Assembly: GCA_021521415.1 (NCBI GenBank)
Contig: JAIQDT010005794.1
Span: forward strand, 89,954-153,953
DNA from: Bidens hawaiensis
Lineage: Eukaryota; Streptophyta; Magnoliopsida; Asterales; Asteraceae
Direction: 5' to 3'
Length of the DNA stretch: 64,000 nt
Shown piece by piece: positions 12,105 through 24,042 of this stretch. The position numbers and the translations under genes were made by a program. Under the pieces are notes generated by a model that was not told where the DNA came from, did no database searches, and saw only the letters and a program-made list of their open reading frames with translations. Each line of letters starts with the position of its first letter. Within the stretch, counting starts at the first letter, position 1.

Positions 12105-12347
12105 ATGAAAAACAATCACCGACATACCACCACCACCACCTCCGGCGACGGCAACTTCAACCTCTGGTCATCCTGCCGCCGCAAAATCATCAACACCACG
12201 CGCTGCGGCTGCACGACTCGCAACCGCAAAACTATCAAATCCCCGGAATGCAGATCAGACACGGTTAAATGCAATGGAGCCGGAAAACTGTCAAGTCGCC
12301 GGAATGTTCGCCGGAGGAAAAGATCACGGCGGTGGAAGAGGCGGTGA
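12105..12347 (+). other. Upstream overlapping frame of the armadillo gene (possible displaced N-terminus)
   Basis: The first ATG after the A-rich leader (12105) opens an 80-codon frame rich in Thr, Arg and Ser. It overlaps the start of the armadillo frame but is in a different phase. It contains RKTIKSPEC, and the armadillo frame contains RKTVKSPEC shortly after its own ATG. The DNA behind these phrases is an imperfect tandem duplication offset by 56 bp (from about 12228 and about 12284). Since 56 is not a multiple of three, the duplication changes frame. Either this was the ancestral N-terminus, cut off by the duplication, or it is an upstream frame that lowers initiation at 12269. Confidence 0.45.
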
Positions 12348-13601
12348 AGCGGTTACGTGGCGGCGGGGTATTACTAGGAGCGAAGGAAGTGAGGGAGCTA
12401 GCGAAAGTGGATTCGGAAGCGAGGACGAAACTCGCTTTGCTCGGAGCGATTCAGCCGCTTGTTGCAATGCTTGAATATGAAGACCTTGAGTCCCAAATAT
12501 CTGCTCTCTATGCTCTTCTTAATATTGGAATTGGAAATGATGAGTAAGATGTTTAGATTAAGTATCACATTGATTAATCGAAATAAATATCGAATTAGTG
12601 GTCGTTAGTTTGTTGTCCATTTGTCTTCTGTATCGACGTAAGCACTAACTAAATATTAATGTTTATAATTTTATTTCAGGAATAAATCCGCAATTGTTGA
12701 AGCAGGAGTAGTGCATAAGATGCTCAAGTTAATTGAATCTCCAAGTTCACCCAATCCAGATTTAACAGCGGTAATTATTGCTAATTTTCTCGGATTAAGC
12801 GCACTTGATTCGAATAAATCCATCATTGGGTCATCCGGAGCCATCTCCTTCTTGATCAAGACCCTAAAGAGCTTGATTGAGGCGAACACTGGTGGCACTA
12901 GTTCACAAGTGATTCAAGATTGTTTGAGGGCACACTACAATCTATCTATTTTGGCGAAGAATGTTTCGCTCATGATCAAGGTCAATGGTTTTGTATCGTT
13001 TCTGTTGACCACGGTTGGGGGAGAAACTGAGATAAGTGATAGAATACTTTCGATTTTGACTAATGTTGTGTCAACTACCGAGGGTCGACACGCAGTTAGT
13101 AGTGTTGATGATGTGTTTACGATCTTAGTGGATGTTTTAAGTTGGATGGATTCGCCTTCTTGTCAAGAAAAGGCGACTTATGTTCTAATGGTGATGGCCT
13201 ACAAGTCGAGTGAATATCAACAAGCTATGATCGAGGTGGGGATCATGTCATCATTACTCGAGTTAACTCTTTTAGGTAGCGCTTTAGCACAAAAACGATC
13301 GTCTAGGACTCTCGAAATCTTGAGGGACAAGAAAGGGAAACACGTTTCTAAAAATAGTGGAGGAGGTGGAGGGGCAACTCTATCAGCACCCCTCTGTGAG
13401 TCCGGTGACGATACTGAATCACTAGATTCACCAAGTGTCTTTTCAAGTAAGAATGCAGTAAAACTTATGGTGGAACAAAGCTTGCACAACAATATGAGGA
13501 AGATTGTAAAAAGGGCAAATTTACGGCAGGAGTTTTTATCAACAGAGCGTTACAAGTCATCGGTAGCGTCATTTTCGTCCTCGAAAAGTTTACCATTTTG
13601 A
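12269..13601 (+). CDS. Armadillo-repeat protein (At4g31890/At2g27430-like)
   Basis: Two coding segments, 12269-12543 and 12680-13601, joined across a 136 bp intron (GTAAG donor at 12544, TTTCAG acceptor ending 12679). The join keeps phase and reads ...GIGNDENKSAIVEAG..., giving 398 residues. Helical armadillo repeats run through most of it, for example LGAIQPLVAMLE, ANFLGLSALDSNKSIIGSSG and GSALAQKRSSRTLEIL. The C-terminus ends in SKSLPF, as in Arabidopsis At4g31890-type proteins known to me. No U-box is visible. Such proteins are thought to be protein-interaction scaffolds; a specific role cannot be given. The ATG at 12269 is immediately preceded by an in-frame TAA, so the start is forced unless the upstream frame at 12105 is used through a frame correction. 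It looks intact from the first repeat to the stop. Confidence 0.85.
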
Positions 13602-15907
13602 GACGAGTTTGATGGTTAAATTTGATCTCTCTTTTTTTTTCTCTCTTTTTCTTTTTTTAAATTTTTAATAATTGTATGGTTTGTTAGGGTATGATGCTAA
13701 ATTTTGTATTGCTTTTTAAGGAATAGCTAGGATGACCAATGTTTTGGAAAAGTACATGTGCATGGTAGAAAGAAATGTTTTATAACACTTTGATATCTTA
13801 TTTCAACTTGTACTCATTTAAAACCAGTTTGGACCGACAAACTAGAGAAAAAAAAAACTTAAATGGTTTTATATTACTTGGATCAATCGACCAAAAACCA
13901 AATCCAACTACTAACCAAATTATATGTATATATTGTTTTCCTTGCTGGTTGATGGCTCCTTCTCCTTCCTCCTCTTCAAACTCCAATTCGTCTGATCAAG
14001 GATAGATTAGACATTTGTAAATTGTAATACATAAAGCCGATAACCGTCTTATTCTCTCTCTCTTCCATTAAATATGACATACACCACACACAAGTTCTTG
14101 TACGGTTTTATACTTTAAATTGGTTTTGTAACGATAGGCATATATGTATATACTACAATACTACAGGAAGACGATATTAGCAGCCTTTGGATTTTGCCGA
14201 AGCTGACAAAGAATGAATTAGGAGTTAGGACAACAACTGCATCTAATATTAAGAAGCGTTTAAGAAAAATCAGATACACAAATAGTTAAATTTACGAGTA
14301 ATAGTATGATTAGAATCGATACGAATCTTTTTTTTTTAATACGGGTTTTATTTTGTTTATATTTTATGTCTTGGAATTTTCAACTAAGAATGTGGATCTT
14401 GATTCTGCTACAGACACCCACGCTTTATATACGAATTTAAAAAATATATTATTCGATTTTGACCTTGTATCGGTTTTATAATGATCAACATCAAATTTCA
14501 CAAAAATAATAAAAATATAGATACGATGGTAGTATTAACCATTAGGATTAACCAATTTGTATTTATTAATGACTAATATTTTTACCGATGGGTTACGTCG
14601 GGACATGTCGGTAAAACCACATGTGATAAAACTTAAGTGTAGTCAGTCCTAAGCGTTGATATAGTAAGTCGACGCAAATTTAGTCGGTTTCGGTTACATA
14701 CATTACTGTATAGGAATTAAAACAAAAAACTATAAAATTGAGGTGGACCAACGGGGTGGTGTCGGCCGGTTTAACTCGAGTGTTGGTAAAACCCGATCAT
14801 TGTCAATCCCGGGAGTTGAGCCGGTGAGTCTACGCAAGTTCGGTTGGTTTCCGACTCATTCGTTACGGTACCAGAATTAAAATATAAAAAAAACAAAATC
14901 GACATTCAATAGGTTCTTGTTATGTTCGTTACGATGGCAGTGGATCAGTAAAACCCAAGCGCTGTAAAATAGGAGCTTTGTCGGTCCATGTCATGCAGCG
15001 GTATGTCGACGTGAATTTGGTCATTTGCGGGTACATTTGTTACGGTAACGAAACTAAAACCCAAGTGTTGTAGGTACAAGGTTTCGCGGTGGTGAGTCAA
15101 TAAAACCATAACATTTTCAGTCCTGGCGTTGCGACGGTGAGTCGACGCAAATTCGGTTGATTTCGTTTACATTCTTTACGATATTGGAACTAAAACAAAA
15201 AAGGTCTGTTAAACCCGAGTGTTGGTAAAACCCGAGCGTTGTAGATACCAGGCGTTGCGATAGTGAGTTGCTAAAACCCGAATATTTTCGATCTCGGGCA
15301 TTACGGAGGTGAATCAACACAAATAAACATTTAATTATTAAAATTAAAAAAATTACTTAGCCAATCTCATAATGACAAATGGACCAATAATACTCTTGCA
15401 TCGCCAAACTTTTCATTTATATTATATAATAATAGCTTTATCAAAATAAAAAAAGGTTTATAAGCAAAATAAGTTTGAATTAAAACAAGCAATTTTAAAA
15501 TAAAAAATGCATCGGTTTGGCTTGGGTTACGACCAAAATGAGCTATTATAAGTCATTTTAGAAAATAATCATTAAAATTGATATAATATACTTTTTATGC
15601 TGGCGACGTGATAAAAGAGTAACAAAACTAAACGTACAAATTTAAGGGAGATAAATTTGGATCTCTTTTATTAAGTGACTATTTTGAGAAAGTTTCATAT
15701 ATATATATATATATAATAAGTAACGTGTCTAACAACTTTGTAAATAACTAAATAATAAATGCATAAATCTAATTAACAACATTTAAGTTTCTTATAAGTC
15801 TTTAATTTTCACAAAATATAAACTTACTTATTTGCAATGGTTAGTGTTTCTTCAAAAAAAAAAAAAAAATAAATTAGTTAAAATCATTTACATGTATATT
15901 TATAAAA
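13602..15907. other. 3' flank of the armadillo gene and repeat-bearing intergenic DNA
   Basis: 13602-~13750 is T-rich and probably 3' UTR. The remainder is non-coding. A tiny Ser-rich frame around 13951-14005 has no family resemblance. Degenerate repeats occupy about 14560-15320, and AT-rich DNA with a (TA)n run near 15698-15715 and an A run near 15855 follows. Confidence 0.5.
14560..15320. repeat. Degenerate GC-richer repeat array
   Basis: The phrases GTGAGTCGACGCAAATT, TTTCGTTTACATTCTTTACG and AAAACCCGAGxGTTG recur with variation about every 80-170 bp (for example near 14665, 14820, 15000 and 15130). The composition (many CG dinucleotides) differs from the AT-rich flanks. The unit is too degraded to define by eye. 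Confidence 0.5.
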
Positions 15908-17727
15908 GAGAAAATTACTGTTTGCGTCATTGTGGTTTCAGGGCGGAGGCACAATGAGTCTCCGAAAGAAAATTTGAACTGATTGAGTCCCTGTGGTTTC
16001 AAAAATGAACCATTTGAGTCACTGCTGTTAACTAAAAAGGTGTAATTACTAGTTTACCTTTTTTTTATGATCCGTATGAGTCCTTGTGCTTAACTGATTG
16101 GTCAGTTTTAGTCCCTCTTTAAAAATTACCTTCAAATTAAATAATTAATCACCAAACTATAAGCAATCAGGCCATAATCAACCAACCAAACCATAATCAA
16201 CAAAAAAAAAAAAAAGAACCGAACTCTTTTTAACAAAAATAAACGAACCAAACTATTTTTTTAATAGAAATACACGACCGAACTACCTTTTTAACAAAAA
16301 TGAACGAACTATTTTTTTACTAAACTAAACGAATGTAACTACTTCTAAAATAAGTAATCGAATTGAACTCCACCTTAGCACAAGTTACGATGATATTTTT
16401 GATGAAAATAAGTTCGGTTAGATTATTTTTGTTTAAAAAAGTTTGGTTCATTTATTTTTATTAAAAAACGTAGTTCGATTTTTTTTGTTAAAAATAAGTT
16501 TGGTTCGTTGTTTTCTTTAAAAGTAGTTCGATACGTTTGTTTTTATTAAAGCTAATTGTTCGGTTCGTTTAGTTAAGTAAAAAAAATTAGTTCATTTTGT
16601 TTATTTGTATTAAAAAAAAGTATTTCAGTATATTCATTTTTGTTAAAAAGAGTAGGTCGGTTAGTTTTTTTTTTCTTTTTTTTTAAAGTAGTTCGGTTAT
16701 TTATTTTTGTTAAAAAAATTGTTACATTTGTTTATTTTTGTTACTCCGCATAAAATAAGCTTGATTCATTTTTTGTTTTGTTTTTTTTTTAAATGTAGTT
16801 GGTTTCGTTTATTTTTGTTAAACGAAATGAACTAAAGTGCTTGTTAAAAAAAATGTGGTTCGGTTCGTTTAGTTTAATAAAAAAAGTAGTTTGATTCGTT
16901 TATTTTTGTTAAAATATAAGGCCATACGTAGTGGGCAATAAAAAGGGGCAAAAGGGGGCGATATTGGGCGACAACACCGCCCCCCTGGGCGAGAAGAGGG
17001 GCGGGGCTACAACAGTTTATCGCCTGCTTCCTTTCTTTTTATTATTATTATATTCTAATGTGTTATATATATATATATATATATATATTATAACTATTGT
17101 AGCCCCTACACCATTACACCCCAAAAACAAATTCTCACCCCTTGCTGACTGGGTGCCACACGGCGCAAAACGCCACAATTTGTAGCCCCTCCACTACGCA
17201 TAGCCTAAGTTTGGTTTGTTTATCTTTGTTAAAAAAATAAGTTCGTTTAGTTTAAGTTTGTTGGAAAGGTAGTTTGATTAGTTTATTTTTGTTATAAACA
17301 CAAGTTCGGTTCGTTTATTTCTGTTAAAAAAGTAGTTCGATTCGTTTATTTTTAATAAATGAAATTAATTGTTAAAAAAAAGTGATTCAGTTCGTTTAGA
17401 TTGATAAAAAAATTTAGTTTGGTCCATTTATTTTTGTTGAAAAGTAGTTTGGTTCGTTAATTTTTGTTGAAAAGGTTGTTCGGTTTGTTTATTTTTGTTT
17501 AAAAAATTAGTCTAGTTCATTTATTTTTGTTAAAAGGTGAAGGGGATTCAAGGTGACCAATTATAAATAAAATGTCGATCTACCCCTGAAGATAACAAAG
17601 TCAAGTAACGTTAGGGACTCAAATGGTTTATTTTTGAAACACAGGGACTCAACCAGTTCAAATTTTCTTTTGGAGACTCATTGTGCATCCACCCTGAAAA
17701 TACAGGGACGCAAACAGTAATTTTTTC
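15908..17727. mobile_element. 1.8 kb Mutator-type non-autonomous element
   Basis: An exact 9 bp duplication, tttataaaa, flanks it (15899-15907 and 17728-17736). TIRs of about 115 bp begin GAGAAAATTACTG on the left and GAAAAAATTACTG (inverted) on the right, and include GCACAATGAGTCTCC and AAAATTTGAACTG. The interior is made of many degenerate copies of a roughly 30 bp phrase, GTTCGTTTATTTTTGTTAAA. In the left part (about 16200-16350) they lie in the opposite orientation to the right part, so the element is hairpin-like over much of its length. No transposase. Confidence 0.85.
16920..17205. mobile_element. PIF/Harbinger MITE nested in the Mutator-type element
   Basis: The ends are GGCCATACGTAGTGG and, inverted, GGCTATGCGTAGTGG. 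The flanks are TAA on both sides (16917-16919 and 17206-17208), the Harbinger target size. It is GC-rich at both arms, has a (TA)n run near 17063-17088, and is non-coding. It interrupts the degenerate repeat array of its host, so it inserted later. Confidence 0.8.
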
Positions 17728-17789
17728 TTTATAAAACAAATAATAACGAAAAACCAAAAGGGTAAGTTAATATTTGATTAGTGAGAGGG

Positions 17790-18118
17790 AGTATTCACTA
17801 TCTCTTTCTCTATCTTTATCTATATTTTTTTTTTAAAACACACTGTTTTTTTTTCTAAATTTTGTATATTAAAAAAAAAAGTTCCGCATCACATTCGTTA
17901 TCTTATCTTTACTAAACTCACAAACATTTATTTTATTAGTTTTCATATTTTTAATACACTCATAAGGGTGAATAGTAAACTCTAAATATAAAGGATTAAA
18001 GAACAATCTCTAAAAACTTATTTATAAAATAAATAATAGGATGGAGATATAAATTTGAGATTTTTTTGAAAATTTTCTCTAACATATAAAGAAATAGTAT
18101 TTATAAATCATAGAATGT
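17790..18118. mobile_element. Possible Tourist-like MITE
   Basis: GAGTATTCAC at about 17790 and the inverted AAGCATTCAC at about 18118 could be TIRs. The interior (tctctatctttat, many short T and A runs) resembles the MITE at 7938-8232. No exact TTA/TAA target duplication is visible, so this is tentative. Confidence 0.35.
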
Positions 18119-21100
18119 GAATGCTTTAATAACTTAAAGAGAAATCTGTATTTTGTCTGCCTGGTTTATATCCACGTTCGATGGGTTTACCTCTGAAAAA
18201 GAATTTGCGAAGTTTGGGCCACTATGTTTCTCCGGCGGGTTCCTCTGACTCCTACCGTCAGTTGACCCGTCATTGACCGTTAACGTCGAAGGGTAATATA
18301 GTCTTTTACCTATTTATACACCCCTGATTCAATAAAACCCCCGAATTAGGGATTTTGTTTTCCAAACACCCAAATATAGGTCAACCGTTCGAACATTGAA
18401 CCCCTAATTTTTCCGATCACCGTTAAAATCAAACGTCACCTGCACACATCGCAATGTCGACCTCGTATTCTATTAGGCCAGACAGTGAGTATTGTGACCC
18501 GTACGACCTATATGGTAAGGTGTTACTGTGTGTTCAAAATTTTTGTTTTATTTACTTGTGTGTTGTTAACGGGTTGAATGAACTGTTGTTATAGGTGAAA
18601 ATTATTCACATGCGTTCACCATAAAAGTTTTCCATGGAGGGTATTTCGCTACCGAGGGGCAGCGAAGATACGAAGGGGGGAAGATCACTTACGGATGAAG
18701 TTCAAGTTTCTGAATTTTGTAAAAGTTTGTTGCTTGGAATACTTTGTAAGTAACAATATGGTTGTGGTACAACTTGTTGTTTTCATTACAAACATCCGCG
18801 TATTAGTTTGGATTTGGGTTTAAAGCCATTGGTTGAATATTATCATTTTCAAGATGTTTTTGATATGATTAGAGGTAGTGATGGTATAGGTAGTCACATT
18901 GTTGAGATTTTTGTAGAACATGGCAGGACTAGTGGTACTGAAATAGTGGTCTATGATTATGGATTTGTACCTGGTTTTGGTTTTGAAAGTGTCCATGAAG
19001 TGAGTGGTGAAAGTGTTCATGAAGTGAGTGGTGAAAGTGTCCATGAAGTGGGTGGGGAAAGTGTCCATGAAGAGAGTGCTGAAAATAGTTCTAGTGAGGA
19101 AGATGATGGCAGTTATGATAGTGATCGATCAGATGAAAGTGATCCTGAGTATACGGCTGCCTTTCAAACACCCTTGGAGGATGTAGAAGTTGACATGAGG
19201 TTGTATAAAGCTATTGTAGATTTTGATGTGGTAGAAGCAGCAGGTGATCATATTAGTGATGATGATGGTTTAAATCCTTGCATGGATACCTATGAGAGCT
19301 CTGATGATGAGCGCTTGAGTGTCTTGAATAGTATGTTAAGAAAGTTCAAGGGGAAGGAAAGGAATAATGATGATGAGTGTCCATTTTATGTTGGTCAGTT
19401 AATAACATTAAAGGAAACATTGAATGAAATGGTTAAGAGTTATGCTATTCATGCTAGAAGAGATTTGTATATCAAGAAGAATGATCCTTTAAGGTTTAGG
19501 GTGATTTGTTTGGGGACCAATCCTAATTTGGTTGCTGGTGAGGGGTCAAATGTGTCAAGTCAGGAAAAGTTTAAGGTAAAAAAAAGAGAAATGAAACCCA
19601 CTTGCCCTTGGACGATGCACATCTCAAGACAATCTGTTGAGGATAATTGGTGTGTGAAGGCCATTCCAAAAAAACACAACTGCCTCAGAAATAGAACAAT
19701 TGGTTTGTACACAATGTATACTATTGCCAAAGAGATTGAGGTTGAGCTACAAACCACCCCTAACTTATCTACCAAGGAATTGAAGGCCAAATTCCAGCAG
19801 ATGCATCAAGTACAACTTTCTTAATTCAAGATGAGAAGAGCAAAGATAATAGCCTTGCAAAGGAAGGATGGTGACCACACCAAACAATACACCCACCTCA
19901 GATCCTATATTGATGAGCTTCTTAAAGCAACCCCAGGTAGTACCATTAAATTAGATGTTGACCCATGTGCTAACCCTAACCTTAAAACAATGCAATTTAG
20001 AAGGATATATGTGTGTTATGTTGCTTTGGTTAAAGGATTTAAATTGCTTGGTAGAGAACTTCTTGGGTTGGATGGTTGTTTTATGAAAGGGAAATACCCC
20101 GGACAGATTTTGACTGCTGTCGGGACAGACGGTAACAATTGCTTGTATCCTGTTGCCTTTGCAATAGTGGAAGCCGAATGCACAGACTCATGGAAATGGT
20201 TCTTAGATCTCCTTGGAGATGATCTTGACTTGCCTCGTGATGCCAATTTTACTTTCATAAGTGACCGACAAAAGGTATGTACACGTAGGATATATTTGTA
20301 ATAGGCTAACTCATGTACACTAATTATGGTGATTTGACTGTTGTAGGGACTTATTCAAGCAGTTGAGAGTGTTTTCCCTAGGCAGAGCATCGGTTTTGTT
20401 GTAGACACATCCATGAGAACTTGAGGAAAACCTGGAGGGGAGATTTGTATAAAGGCTTGTTTTATAGGGCAACATCGGCCACTTCCGTCCCCTACTTCAA
20501 CATGGCAATGGAGAAGATTAAGAAAACAAATCTTGATATGTTTCTCTGGCTTAGTGAGATCCCGGCAGCAAGATGGTCAAGATCACATTTTTCAGGAAGG
20601 GCAAAAAGTGATATGTTGCTGAACAATCTTTGTGAATATTTCAACAAGCAACTTGTTGGAGCAAGAGACAAGCCGATCATTACATGCTTAGAGTATATTA
20701 GAGAGTATTTGACCATGAGGATTGTGACTGTGAAGAAGATGCAAGCCACTGCAAGGGGCCCATTAACACTGCAAGCAACAAAAGCATGGGATGAAATCCA
20801 AACAGAAGCAAGCAAATTGATGGTTATGATGGTTGATGAAGTGACTTACCAGGTATGAATATTTGCATGACTATGATATTACAATCAATCTTTTGTTAAT
20901 ATGCAAATATGTTCATAGGTTAAAAGTCTGAGAAGCCAATGTGTGGTGAATGTGAGGGATAGAACTTGCACATGCAGGAGATGGGACTTGACAGGTATGC
21001 CATGCAAACATGCTGTGGCAGCCCTATATAACATGATAGAAAACAACATGTATATCGGTCCATTGGAGAAGTGGGTTGATGAAGCTTACTGGTTAGACAC

Positions 21101-21139
21101 TTGGAAGAAGGTGTATAATCACCAAATCAGGCCCATACC

Positions 21140-23866
21140 TGTGACAATCGTCAATTTCAGGTTAACCTCGTTAACTCAACTCCGTTAATTCAAACTTTAA
21201 GATCGTTGAATCTATAACTCATACTTCATTACATTTAAACTAGGGTTTAAATGACGCTTAACACTTACTACATGTGTAGTAGTCTTTCGGGATTTGCACC
21301 GAAACGCAAACGATTGAGGAATAAACGAAGCACACTAAAACACTAATGATGTGATAACTATGTGTTAGGATTATGTGTTATATTATTGTCATGATTATGT
21401 GCAAGTTAGGATAGAATGTTCTAGAAAAACAACACTTGAAAGTAGAAGGACTAGAGTGTAACTTGTTTGTTTATAAATATATCACTAATAAACAAACCCT
21501 AACCTATTATTCTAAACCTACAACACCACCGATCGGCTCTCTCTCCCTCTCTTGACCCACGGCTGCCGTCCACCATCACACACATATACACATCAAATCA
21601 AGAGATTAATCCAAGAACTAGGTGCTAGGAAGGTATACTTGATCATCTCTTACCTCTTTGTTGTTTAATTTTGATGTTTGATGGGTTGTGTGAAAACCCT
21701 AAATCGGCCGATCTTGTATGTATGTGATTGTTATGATTCTTGTTAGTTGGATAATAGATTGATAACTAGATTGATATTGATACATGATTGATTGTTGTTC
21801 TTGATTTGAATTAAAACACAAACCCTAATCTTGTATGTATGGTGTGATTGATATGCATGGATAGTAGTTATAGTGTCTAGAGGGTTATATGGATGCATGA
21901 TAGTTCATAGATTGTTATTATGATGAGTTTTGATGTGAACAGATTCTGGACAGAACGTATATACGATGTTTAACTGACTGTAACGAAGTGTAAACGTGAA
22001 AATTGATTGAGATTGTGGGTACTGCAGTAAACTAGGTTGAGTCTAGTTTCTATGAAGTATAAATTCGTAATTTTTGGATAAGTGGAAGTATACTTTTATG
22101 ATTTTACAAAAACGTGATGCAAAGCTGAGCTGTTAGACCTGCTGTTAGGTTATGTTGTGAATGTTATATCTCATGAACTACGAGACCAATTGGGTTGGTT
22201 CCACTTCTGGAGGTTGACTCACTGAGTTAGGAACCAAACCCAAGTGGTCTTGCATTTATTGGATTTTTCGTTTAACGGGAATTGCAAATAACATTCTGAT
22301 GTGCATGAATCTGACTGATATAAGTTAGCTGTAATGTTTTGATCATTATGAACAGTCTATATGGAATAAAAATAAGATAAAAGATGTTCTGGAAACCTAA
22401 GATATGTATGCTCCTGTGGTAATTTTTGGTAAATTAATTGAGACGTTATAATCGGTAAACTAGTGCAATCTTTCAAGTAGAAATTCTGTCATAACGAAAC
22501 TAGCTGCTGAGTTGTATAGGAATGCATGAAATATGATAGTTTTTATATAATTGTTGTATTTTGACCAAAATACCCTTGCGGGGAATAGTTGCTAGTTGAT
22601 TGCCATGAATTGACCAAATTGCCCTTATGGGGAATAATGGTTAGTTAGTCTTTGTTTGTTGACCAAAATGCCCCTACGGGAATAATTGCTAATAAGTATG
22701 TTATTAATACGTGACACGAAAGTAATTGCTCACTCATGTATCGTATCACAATTTTACTTGTTTAAGTCACACACGATTCACAAACGAAACACGAAACATG
22801 TTACGTGCATAGGTATTATGTGCCGAGTCTAGAGACTCGTTAAACATTCCGATACTTAGAAAATCTCTTTGTTATTTTAGAACGCTAGAGAGTTTTCTAC
22901 GACGCGCATCACTCGGTGATCTAGATCGGATATTCTTCGCAAACAGTGAGTTCACTTACCCCACTCTTAAACTGTTTTTAAACGTTTTTCACTTGGGGGA
23001 GATAACATACTCCGATAAACATATTTTCTGAGATAAACGCATATGAAAGATTTTGTTATAAATTATATATCACTTGTAAAGGCAAAGCGGCATACGTAAC
23101 ATTTGAAGTCCCACACATCGGACCGGTTAATATTTGGAATAGCGAGTCACTTTTGGGTAGTACTACTGGGTTTGACAAACCCCACCCGACGCTAAGCTCA
23201 ACTGGAGGTTGAGTGGGTGTAAATTTTGGCTAACACTTACCATGGTCTGGAGGACCTGGTGACGGGCACTTGATAAACAGTCAGCTTCGGTCGCGAACCA
23301 CTTAGCGATACTTGTTGTATAGATTAGCTACCTATCGATATATAATTTGACATAACACTATCTGGTAATGCAAAACACTTAAACGCTGTAACGTGGTTAC
23401 ACACTTAAACGCTGTAACGTGGTTACACACTTAAACGCTGTAACGTAGTTACACACTCAAACGCTGTAACATGGTAACACACTCAAACGTCGTAACGGGG
23501 TTACGCAACATTTAAACGTCGTAACGAGGTTACGCAAAACGCTAAACGATTTATCTTATTTTACTTGTGAACTCACCAACCTTGTGTTGACACTTTTAGT
23601 ATGTTATTCTCAGGTAGCCGAGGCGGGCGCGCGGTTTAGGAGCATGCATTAATGAAAACACTTTTATTCTGCAAACTTAATTTTAACAGTTACATTTGGT
23701 TTTAAGTCGTCCTGCGTGACGCAACTTTTGAATTAAGGTTTTACGCTTCCGCACTTACTTTCATTTAAACGTTTTTCTTTGGTTTGGTTATAACTAATGA
23801 TTCCGATCCTGCCAGTTCACACCCTCTGACGGTAAAACTCCGTTAGTGGATTTTGAGGGTGTGACA
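21140..23866 (+). repeat. 5' LTR of the young gypsy element
   Basis: Begins TGTGACAATCG and ends GAGGGTGTGACA. A TATA-like stretch, TTATAAATATA, lies near 21471-21481 and is followed by a CT-rich leader, so transcription probably starts soon after it. Near the 3' end (23373-23540) is a 26 bp minisatellite. It contains no gene. Confidence 0.95.
23373..23540. repeat. 26 bp minisatellite in the gypsy LTR
   Basis: About six copies of (c)acttaaacgctgtaacgtgg-type units; the last ones change to cgtcgtaacggggttacgc. The same array is at about 32013-32180 in the 3' LTR. The related solo LTR at 42097-44757 has only short AACGCAAA repeats here. Confidence 0.9.
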
Positions 23867-23869
23867 GAT

Positions 23870-23881
23870 TGGTATCAGAGC
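23870..23881 (+). other. Primer-binding site (initiator Met tRNA)
   Basis: TGGTATCAGAGC, three bases after the 5' LTR end, is the usual complement of the 3' end of plant initiator methionine tRNA. It primes minus-strand DNA synthesis. Confidence 0.9.
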
Positions 23882-24042
23882 CATTGGTTATAGCGAACTA
23901 GAAACTGCATGCATACTAGACTATAACCGCGACGACCCATTAGTTATAATGATACGCACTGCATAGGTTTGTGTAGTCTTGAAATCTTATTTCCTTATCT
24001 CCTTCACTCATACGCGCGCATATACCCGGCTTACCTGTAGGA

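Noticed and set aside
18746..18809. An intron using GTAAGTA at 18746 to remove the TAA in the MULE transposase
   Set aside because: The intervening bases still read as family-like protein (GCGTTCCFHYKHP), so a nonsense change in coding DNA is more likely, though splicing cannot be excluded.
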